From Paenibacillus tritici (GTDB lineage: Bacteria > Bacillota > Bacilli > Paenibacillales > Paenibacillaceae), in assembly GCF_013204885.1 (NCBI RefSeq), contig NZ_JABMKX010000004.1, positions 186,001-250,000 on the forward strand: a stretch of DNA of 64,000 nt, in the 5' to 3' direction. Shown here one piece after another: positions 44,850 to 52,800 of this stretch. The notes below the pieces were generated by a model that ran no database searches, had not been told where the DNA came from, and saw only the letters and a program-made list of their open reading frames with translations. Within the stretch, counting starts at the first letter, position 1; every line of letters starts with the position of its first letter. Position numbers and translations under genes: made by a program.

Positions 44850-46457
44850 ATGTACAAAGTGCTTATCGTCGATGATGAATATTACTTCAGGCAAGCCTTG
44901 AAGATATCGCTGCCATGGAGTGAGCTGGGTTTTCAAATTGCAGGGGAAGCCAAAAACGGGGCGGAAGCACTGGAGCAGATGACCGAGTTAGAGCCAGATG
45001 TTGTATTGGTCGATATGAATATGCCGATTATGGATGGGTTGGAGTTCATACACAAAGCCAAGGAGCGCGACCAGACCACTAAATTTCTGGTATTGTCAGG
45101 TCACAGCGAATTCGGGTATGCCAGACAGGCCGTGCGGTTAGGCGTTGTTAATTACGTGCTGAAACCCATCAACGAAGAAGAACTACAAAGCTCCTTATTA
45201 GATATAAAGGAACTTATACGAACGGAGCGTCTGGGGAAGCTTGAATTGGACGATTTAAGAAAGCAGGCGAGCGAAGGCTTGTCTGCCATGAAGGAGCGAG
45301 TGCTGCACAGTTGGCTGCAGGGCACTGGTAGCTCTAGAGCACATTCCGAACAGGACCGGTTCAATGATTTGGGAATAGAGCTGGAAGGGCTGCATTATCG
45401 GGCGGTTGTTGCCGACCTGGATTCAAGCGATGAGAGGAATCTTGAGGAGGGGATGCGGATTCGCAGAGCCAGGCTACAAGACATCGCCCAAAATGAGATG
45501 CAAGGTGCCTTTCAGTGTGCCGGCTGTCACGATCATGATGCTCGTCTGGTTCTAATCATAGGCTCATCTGACGGCTCCTTCAACAGGCTGGAAACGATTT
45601 GCGAACGTATTCGATTATACGTGCAGGACAATCTGGACTGTACGGTAACGATCGGCTTAGGGAATAGTTACGACAAGTTTGAGTCGGTTTCCGTTTCGTA
45701 CAAGGAAGCGTTAATCGCCTTGAAGCATCGGTTTGTCAGGGGTGGGAATAAGGTGTTTGCACATTCCTTGATCGCGGAACCCGGGATTAAGGCTGGGTTG
45801 TTCTCGGTGGAGAAAAGAAGCGGCTTGCTGATGCACATGCGAAGCGGACAGCCGTCCGAGACGGCAGAATGGCTCGCGGTTTTTTTTCATGATACTCGCG
45901 TTAAACATGCAACGATGGAAATGCTGCTGCTCGCCGGAATCGAAATCGTCTCCACCTGCCTGGAATTTTTGTCCGAAGCCTCGCAAACCTTTGAAGATGT
46001 CTTCCTAAATACGACACAACCCGATATGATCCAACACGTTCAGCGGATGAAAACCTTCAACGAGCTGGAGGACTGGATACGTGTTTTAATTCTAAAGGCC
46101 ATGGACCATGTGCATAGCCGCAAACCCAATAGAGCCTTCAAAGTCATAGAGGAGGTCAAAACGTATATTTCGAGGCACTATGGCAATGAAGAATTACGAA
46201 TTGAAGATATCGCTAAAAGCGTTCATATGAATTATAATCATCTTTGCTTCGTGTTCAAAAAAGAAACGACCTTCACGATCAATGACTACCTGACCGAAAT
46301 ACGGATTACGAAAGCAAAAGAGCTTTTTGATCAGGGAGAGAAGGTTATCCAAAACGTAGCGAACCGGGTGGGGTATGCGGACGCCAATTATTTCAGTAAA
46401 TGCTTCAAAAAATATATGGGAATCACGCCCAGCAAATATGTGAATCAAAGCCGGTAG
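44850..46457 (+). CDS. Response regulator with AraC-type DNA-binding domain (YesN type)
   Basis: 535 aa from the ATG at 44850, 8 nt after AGGAG. The receiver domain (MYKVLIVDDEYYFRQALKIS) has the phospho-Asp in VLVDMNMPIMDG near residue 55 and the Lys in YVLKPINEEE near 105. A middle region of about 300 residues follows, then an AraC double helix-turn-helix (LRIEDIAKSVHMNYNHLCFV, VIQNVANRVGYADANYFSKC) ending MGITPSKYVNQ. It is the partner of the kinase before it, and presumably activates the importer and enzyme genes downstream in the presence of the polysaccharide. Confidence 0.92.
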   Translation: MYKVLIVDDEYYFRQALKISLPWSELGFQIAGEAKNGAEALEQMTELEPDVVLVDMNMPIMDGLEFIHKAKERDQTTKFLVLSGHSEFGYARQAVRLGVVNYVLKPINEEELQSSLLDIKELIRTERLGKLELDDLRKQASEGLSAMKERVLHSWLQGTGSSRAHSEQDRFNDLGIELEGLHYRAVVADLDSSDERNLEEGMRIRRARLQDIAQNEMQGAFQCAGCHDHDARLVLIIGSSDGSFNRLETICERIRLYVQDNLDCTVTIGLGNSYDKFESVSVSYKEALIALKHRFVRGGNKVFAHSLIAEPGIKAGLFSVEKRSGLLMHMRSGQPSETAEWLAVFFHDTRVKHATMEMLLLAGIEIVSTCLEFLSEASQTFEDVFLNTTQPDMIQHVQRMKTFNELEDWIRVLILKAMDHVHSRKPNRAFKVIEEVKTYISRHYGNEELRIEDIAKSVHMNYNHLCFVFKKETTFTINDYLTEIRITKAKELFDQGEKVIQNVANRVGYADANYFSKCFKKYMGITPSKYVNQSR

Positions 46458-46464
46458 CCTATGC

Positions 46465-46513
46465 AGACGTTAGAGGGAAAGTGAAAACTTTGCCTTTAGC
46501 GTCTATTTTTTTG
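46465..46513 (+). terminator. Terminator after the two-component genes
   Basis: A long stem AGACGTTAGAGGGAAAGT / ACTTTGCCTTTAGCGTCT with a GAAA loop, followed by ATTTTTTT. It separates the regulatory pair from the importer and enzyme operon. Confidence 0.85.
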
Positions 46514-46587
46514 CCGTTAATTTTACTGCTGGCCCGAGAATAATCTCTGTACTAAGTGTAGGAAGATTCGTAAAATGATCACAAGAT

Positions 46588-46601
46588 TGATAACGCTTTC
46601 A
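46588..46601. promoter_or_regulatory. cre site (CcpA) upstream of the sugar importer operon
   Basis: TGATAACGCTTTCA fits the Firmicute cre consensus TGWNANCGNTNWCA at every defined position. It lies 44 bp before the binding-protein start, so carbon catabolite repression of the whole operon is expected. Confidence 0.75.
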
Positions 46602-46644
46602 ATATCAATCCGATATCCGCTTCGATAAATAGGGGAGGTAAACA

Positions 46645-48012
46645 ATGAAAACGAGGTCGAAGGTATCAGCTATGTTCCTTATGGCGAGTGTTTTACTGGT
46701 TACATCGGCATGCAGCAGTGGGAAAGAAACAAGTTCCAGCCAGTCAACCGACAATCCGTCGCCCTCGGCAGTGAGCACGGAGGAGACCAAAGATACAACG
46801 AAGACGGACGGCAAAAAAATCAAAATGAGAGTCATAACGCTTACGACGGACGAGAACCGCAACAACATTATGGAAAAATTCATCAAACCAAATATTGCTG
46901 CAGCGCTTCCTAATCTTGAAATCGAGTTTGAGCCCGGCGGCGGCGGTGAAGAAATGGCCAACAAATTGAAGACATTGAATGCTTCTGGAGATATGCCGGA
47001 CGTATTCTGGAATGATGCCGGTTTCTTTACGCCATTGAAAAGCACAGGTAGCATTCTGGATTTGACATCTTATATTTCCAAAGACGGTTTCTTGGATAAA
47101 TACTCGGTGCCTGACGCGTTAAAGCATGTCGATAACGGGATCTACAGCTTGTCTTCCGGAGCGGACACTTATTTTAGCCCTGTTATCTTCTATCACAAAG
47201 ATATGTTCGAGAAAGCAGGGGTTAAAGTGCCTACTACGTTCGATGAGCTGATTCAAATCTCGAAGACGCTCAAGAGCAAGGGCATGGTACCGGCTGTGAC
47301 TCCGGGCAAGGACGGGTGGGGACCGAAGCTCTTTATGCTGCAGCAAATGATTCAAATCGGTGATCCGCAGGCGATGGCGGACCTTGTCAGCAACAAAACG
47401 GACTTCAACAATCCATCCGTCAAGGAAGGAGCGGCCCGCATCGAAACGCTGGTCAAGGAAGGCGTGTTCCCGGACGGTATCTCCAATTTGGATTACGGCC
47501 CGGCGATGGAAATGTTCACATCCAAAAAGGCGGCTATGCTATGGATGTTTACCTGGGAGCTGCCAAATCTCGCAAAAGACGAAACGGTTGACTTCTTCCC
47601 GTTTCCGAGCGCCAGCGAGAAGTATAGCCCGACAGAGACCGTACAGTTCTGGGGCTCTCCGCTTAACGGTTATGCGGTCAACGGCAAAACGGAGCACCCT
47701 GAAGAGGCTGTCAAGCTTGCCGAATTCCTGGCCATGGCGGATGCGTTATACTTTGAATCTCTCGGTGCTCCGATATCTTTGCAGACAGGAAACCAGGCCA
47801 TGGACCGGAGCCCGCTGATGCAGAAGTTCGTTGACTGGTACAGTCCGATTCCTAATAAAATCGCGTCAATGGCGCTGAATTCGCTAGATTCGCGGACGTC
47901 TGCCGAAATGTCTACGCAAGGAGCAAATTTATTAACGGGCGAGTACGCAGCCGAAGATTTTAATGTGGAGATGAACAAGATCTGGAGTGAGAATACGTGG
48001 TTTGACAAATAA
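46645..48012 (+). CDS. Sugar ABC transporter substrate-binding lipoprotein
   Basis: 455 aa with lipobox LVTSACSSG near residue 24, then a Ser/Thr-rich linker and a SBP_bac_1 type fold (MRVITLTTDENRNNIMEKFI, MPDVFWNDAGFFTPL, GVKVPTTFDELIQISKTLKS). It delivers an oligosaccharide to the two permeases encoded next. GGGGAGG precedes the ATG. No ATPase gene lies nearby, as is usual for such importers, which share MsmX-type ATPases. A stem-loop without T tract lies just after it. Confidence 0.9.
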   Translation: MKTRSKVSAMFLMASVLLVTSACSSGKETSSSQSTDNPSPSAVSTEETKDTTKTDGKKIKMRVITLTTDENRNNIMEKFIKPNIAAALPNLEIEFEPGGGGEEMANKLKTLNASGDMPDVFWNDAGFFTPLKSTGSILDLTSYISKDGFLDKYSVPDALKHVDNGIYSLSSGADTYFSPVIFYHKDMFEKAGVKVPTTFDELIQISKTLKSKGMVPAVTPGKDGWGPKLFMLQQMIQIGDPQAMADLVSNKTDFNNPSVKEGAARIETLVKEGVFPDGISNLDYGPAMEMFTSKKAAMLWMFTWELPNLAKDETVDFFPFPSASEKYSPTETVQFWGSPLNGYAVNGKTEHPEEAVKLAEFLAMADALYFESLGAPISLQTGNQAMDRSPLMQKFVDWYSPIPNKIASMALNSLDSRTSAEMSTQGANLLTGEYAAEDFNVEMNKIWSENTWFDK

Positions 48013-48027
48013 AAGGCGCAATAACTG

Positions 48028-48062
48028 CTAAATCCCCTTCGGATAGATCCAAGGGGGTTTAG
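48028..48062 (+). other. Intercistronic stem-loop after the binding-protein gene
   Basis: CTAAATCCCCTT / AAGGGGGTTTAG pairs over 12 bp with an 11-nt loop and no T tract. Its position between binding protein and permeases is where mRNA-stabilising or partial-termination hairpins raise the binding-protein dose. Confidence 0.6.
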
Positions 48063-48088
48063 ACACAAATTAAATGGTGGAGAGAGCG

Positions 48089-48973
48089 ATGAACAAGTAC
48101 TTTAGCACCAAATTATCCATATTCGTGTTTGCTTTCCCTGCATTGCTGCTGTTTACCTTATTCTGCGTATACCCTTTGCTGCCGGAGATTTGGGTGAGCC
48201 TGCATAAGCATGACGGGTTTAGAAATTTGGGTTTTGTGGGTTTGGATAATTACAAAGATGTGATGGCTAACTCATCCTTTTGGACCGCTCATAAGAATAC
48301 GTATCTCATTGTAGCCATCTCATTATTGCTGGGACTCCCCTTGTCCATGATGCTTGCGTTTTTTATGGATGCTCAGACACCGAGGTTTCGTAGGTTCTTC
48401 AAGACGGTGGCGATGTTTCCAGCTATCTTGTCGGTCACGGTTGTTGCCCAGATTTGGGTGGCGTTCTACGAACCGAATTGGGGTTTGCTTAACAAGATTC
48501 TCGATTCGTTAGGGCTACATTCTTGGACGCATTCGTGGTTAACGGAAAAGAAAACGGTAATGCCCAGCATTGGAGTGACATTCCTGTGGCAATATATTGG
48601 ACTGAACGCGCTGCTGTTCTATACAGGAATCAAGACCATCCCCAAGAGTTACTATGAAGCGGCATTAATCGACGGTGCTAATTATTTTCAAGTTTGCTTA
48701 AGAATTACGATCCCCTTGCTGCAGAATGTAATCAAATACGTACTTATTCTGTCTACATTAGGCTCAATGGCATTTTATTCGCATGTACGGGTCATGACGG
48801 CAGGAGGCCCGGGAGACTTATCCAGAACGGTCATCTACCAGATGTATTATACGGCTTTTGATACTTCCGAATTTGGCAAAGGTAATGCGATCGCCGTTAT
48901 TTTTATCCTGGAATGCCTTTTGATCTCCTTTGTCATTCAACGGTTCGTGGCCAGAGAAAAACTGGAGTTTTAA
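48089..48973 (+). CDS. Sugar ABC transporter permease (MalF/LplB-like)
   Basis: 294 aa from the ATG at 48089 behind GGAGAGAG; the frame opens at 48074. Six membrane segments, starting with FVFAFPALLLFTLFCVYPLL, and the cytoplasmic EAA loop EAALIDGANYFQVCLRITIP that docks the ATPase. It pairs with the next permease to carry the oligosaccharide across the membrane. Confidence 0.9.
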   Translation: MNKYFSTKLSIFVFAFPALLLFTLFCVYPLLPEIWVSLHKHDGFRNLGFVGLDNYKDVMANSSFWTAHKNTYLIVAISLLLGLPLSMMLAFFMDAQTPRFRRFFKTVAMFPAILSVTVVAQIWVAFYEPNWGLLNKILDSLGLHSWTHSWLTEKKTVMPSIGVTFLWQYIGLNALLFYTGIKTIPKSYYEAALIDGANYFQVCLRITIPLLQNVIKYVLILSTLGSMAFYSHVRVMTAGGPGDLSRTVIYQMYYTAFDTSEFGKGNAIAVIFILECLLISFVIQRFVAREKLEF

Positions 48974-48989
48974 GCTGGGGGGGAGCTTT

Positions 48990-49802
48990 CTGAAATTATT
49001 AAGCAGAGTGTTTTGGGTAGCTGCGGGATGCACGTTTCTGTTTCCCTTGTACTGGATGGTAACAATGTCCTTGAAGTCCAAAAGCGAAGCTTACGACAAT
49101 CCGTTTGGATTACCGTCTTCCTTGGACTGGCTGAACTTCAGCGAAGCACTGTCCAAATATCATTTTTATACGTATTTAGAGAACAGCGTGATTTATACTA
49201 CAGGCACAATTGTTATTACGTTGACAACGGGGAGTATGCTTGCTTATTGTCTCAGCCGTATGCAATGGAGATTCAATTCGGTAATGTTGTTTTATGTATC
49301 TATGGGTTTAATTGTCCCGATCGAAGTAGTCGTTATTCCTTTATTCCAGCTCGTTAAATGGATGCATATCAAAAATAGTTATTTGGGTCTTATCCTGCCG
49401 TATTCCGGCTTCGCCATTGCTTCCTGCGTACTGATGCTGTATGCGTTTTTCCGTTCTTTGCCTAAGGAGCTGGAAGAAGCGTCATGCATAGATGGAGCGA
49501 ATGTCTATCAAACGTATATCAAAATCATATTTCCAATCGTAATGCCGGCGCTCGTGACGCAATGCGTTCTGATATTCATCCGAATCTGGAATGAATTTCC
49601 GCTTGCTTTCATTATTGCTTCCAAGGATCAATTCCGGCCGCTTACAGTCGGGTTGCTTGGCTTCTTCATCAATGTAGGAGTTACGGATTGGGGGCCGATC
49701 GGCGCGAGTATGCTGCTGTCCAGCCTGCCTATGATCATCGTGTATCTAATAGGCAACGAAAAGATTGAAAACGCATTGACTGCAGGTGCAATTCTGAAGT
49801 GA
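48990..49802 (+). CDS. Sugar ABC transporter permease (MalG/LplC-like)
   Basis: About 270 aa. Membrane segments begin with FWVAAGCTFLFPLYWMVTMS, and the EAA loop is EEASCIDGANVYQTYIKIIF. The start is unusual: an ATG at 48930 lies inside the upstream permease gene without a ribosome site, whereas GGGGGGGAG at 48977-48985 is best placed for a CTG at 48990 (LKLLSRVFWV); a GTG at 49008 is the other option. I give the CTG position. The next gene starts 28 bp downstream. Confidence 0.85.
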   Translation: MKLLSRVFWVAAGCTFLFPLYWMVTMSLKSKSEAYDNPFGLPSSLDWLNFSEALSKYHFYTYLENSVIYTTGTIVITLTTGSMLAYCLSRMQWRFNSVMLFYVSMGLIVPIEVVVIPLFQLVKWMHIKNSYLGLILPYSGFAIASCVLMLYAFFRSLPKELEEASCIDGANVYQTYIKIIFPIVMPALVTQCVLIFIRIWNEFPLAFIIASKDQFRPLTVGLLGFFINVGVTDWGPIGASMLLSSLPMIIVYLIGNEKIENALTAGAILK

Positions 49803-49829
49803 TCATGTAAAGTGGGAGAAGGGGGTTTT

Positions 49830-52800
49830 ATGAAAATGCGAAGAAGAGCATTAATATGGATTCTGACTTTGATCATGGTATTTCCCATGCTGCAATTCTC
49901 AGCCCCGGTAGTCTCGGCTGACGGTGCGCCAAGTGTAACGATCTATGTTGCTACAAATGGCAATGATAACACAGGGGATGGAACACCAGCGAAGCCGTAT
50001 AAAACGCTTGCCAAGGCAAAGGCAGCAGTCAGGACTCTGCCTAAGACCGGCGGTGATATCGTCGTTCAAATTGCGGATGGATACTATTCGCTTGAGGAAA
50101 CCCTGGTTTTCAACAAGGATGATTCCGGAAGTGCAAGCAGCACGATTCGCTATGAGGCGGCGCCGGGTGCGAAGCCGGTAATTAGCGCCGGTGAAATGCT
50201 GAAAAAAGGCGTATGGACCGAAGCGGTTGGCCTTACCCAGACTGGCGGCTTAAAGGCGTATAAAACGACCCTTAACCGGAGCGATAAGCTGCGGACGATC
50301 TATGTAAACGATAAAGGGGCCAATATGACGCTGAGCCCGCAAATCGTTGCGGCCAATAGAACCGTCACCGGCACGCCTACGGCTAGCTTTACCGCTGCCA
50401 ATAATCCTTGGGCGTGGCAGAATGGCAGCAATATTCGGGCGGCTATCGTATTCGATGCCAGCGTAGGCCTGACAACGGCAACGAAAAACCCCCAAAACAT
50501 CGAAGCCGAAAGTATCGGCGGTTCTACCGCCAGATGGGCGAGGCCTTTTGTCACCTTCGCCTCAATCGAACAGGCTCCGGCAGAGAGCAACAAGCCCGGC
50601 GGTGTTATGCTCCGGTTCCAGATGCCATATGGTGCGATTTCACAGTCTTTGAGCAATAACACGCAATACAATCCAGGTAACAATCAAGTCATCCGCAACG
50701 CTTTCGAGTTCTTCAACAAACGCGGAGATTTCTATTTCGACCAGGCGGAAAGCACGCTGTATTACATCCCGCTTGCAGGCCAGGACATCAATAGCGCCGA
50801 CGTGGTCATCCCGAGGCTTGAGACGGTTCTCGACATCAAAGGGGACCCTGTTGGAGATCGGTTAAGCCCTGTCCAGGGCTCGGATCAGGGACGTGTCAAA
50901 AATATAACCTTCAACGGGCTGAAGTTTGCCCATACCGACTACAAATTGTATGAACTGACGGGCACCTATACACTTAGCGACGGAACCGGTCCGGTAACGA
51001 CCCGTTCCCGCGGTTATGCGTCTGTTCAGGGCTCTATCGTGAACACCGTTTACTTCCCCGGCAGCATAAACTGGCATGAGACATTCTACCGGGGGTATGA
51101 CATACCGCCGGCAGCGGTAATGATCAACGCGGCGAGGAATATCAAGGTGCTGAACGGTGAGATCGGACTTACCGGATTCAATGGTATCCATGTGGAGAAC
51201 GATGTCAAGGATATCGAAGTCACGGGTAACTATATCGTAGATACGCTCGCTTCCGGCGTTGTAATCGGACATCCACAACATATCTATGAGAACGATGAGC
51301 CGATTAAGCATGAGTCCAGTGTTTCGGTCTCTGGCACGCCCATAAGGAACTGGGCCGGTGTTAATAAGGAAAAATTCAAGGCAGGTACTGAAGCCGTGCC
51401 GGAAAATATTTATATAACAAATAACTTTTTGTACAGAAACTGCTACGGATTCCCGGGTGCTAATTCCCTAACCTCGTTCTACACTACGAACATGCAGGTA
51501 CTGCACAACTTCCTGTACGATTCTACTTACGGCGCCATGAGCATTGGCTGGGGCTGGGACGAATACGATGGCTTCGGCTTTACCGCCCAAGGTACCAACA
51601 AGACCGGCGGCCCTTATCAGGGTACGCATGAAACGAGCATCGCAAGGTCTCCGGTAATCTCTACAACCTCCAGGAATAACAAAATAAACTATAACCGGGT
51701 AGAGGAAATTTGTACGGTAGTTAACGACTCCGGAGCGATTTACTCCTTGGGACGACAGGGTGATCCGGGTAACTTGCCGGGCGGAGGGACATGGGACACC
51801 ATCAACAATCTGACCAATAACCCTGTCACCGACAAGAATAGTAACTGGCATTCTGACAACTGGACGAATTTCACCGAGATGAACTACAACTTCCTTAACC
51901 CGAACCCAACGGACAAACCCACGACCTCTAACAACTGGACTAACGGGTTTCATCCCGACGAAGGCAGCACGTTCATCAAGATGATAGGCAATGTCGTGCA
52001 GTCAAAGCTCTCACATGCCGCCGGACAGAGCCGTCTTTTCGAGTTCAACAACTGGAAGCGTAAAAGCGACATGATTGCGGTAGATGGTTACGTGGACGGA
52101 AATAACAACCAGAATGGCGCCCCGAGGACTACTTACGACAATTACAAAAGCGAAGCCCGCATTTGGCCCGTTGAAGGCAACGAAATCGTATTGAATTCGG
52201 GTCTTACCAACGAATACACGCCTATGATCCCAAGAAGCCTCATTGCTGATACCGAGTTTGAACTGGCTTCCAACGTCATCATGGGTGCAAGCGGTGAAAA
52301 GCTGAGCCGCAGGGGTCTGCTCAAAGCGGAAGACACCGTTTGGCTCGCACCTGCGATCACAACGGTCTTTAAAGAAGGCGCTACTATGACAAAAGCTGCC
52401 GGCAATGAAAAAACAATCAACACTCCAACTGCCGCAGGACAATACAAACTATTTATAGTATATGGAGACGGGAGAGAAACAGCCACTTCCAAGTACACGG
52501 TATACGTTGATGCGAGTAAGCCGGCAACCAATGTGGTGGATGGGAAAAGCTACGAAGTTTCAGCAGTGCGGCCTCTGAAACTAGCCTTGAGTGATGAATA
52601 CACCTTCACGCTTAACGGCAAGCCCGTGGCGGATGGTTACGAGATCCGTACCGAAGGAAGCTGGACCTTGGTAGGCAGCACTTCGAAGCCTGAAATAACC
52701 TTAAACTTCACGACCACAGTATCGGTGGCCAATAAGTTGCTCCCGGCTGATGTGTCCGTAGCCCCAGGCGGAACCGTCAGATTTGCCTACGATTTGGATG

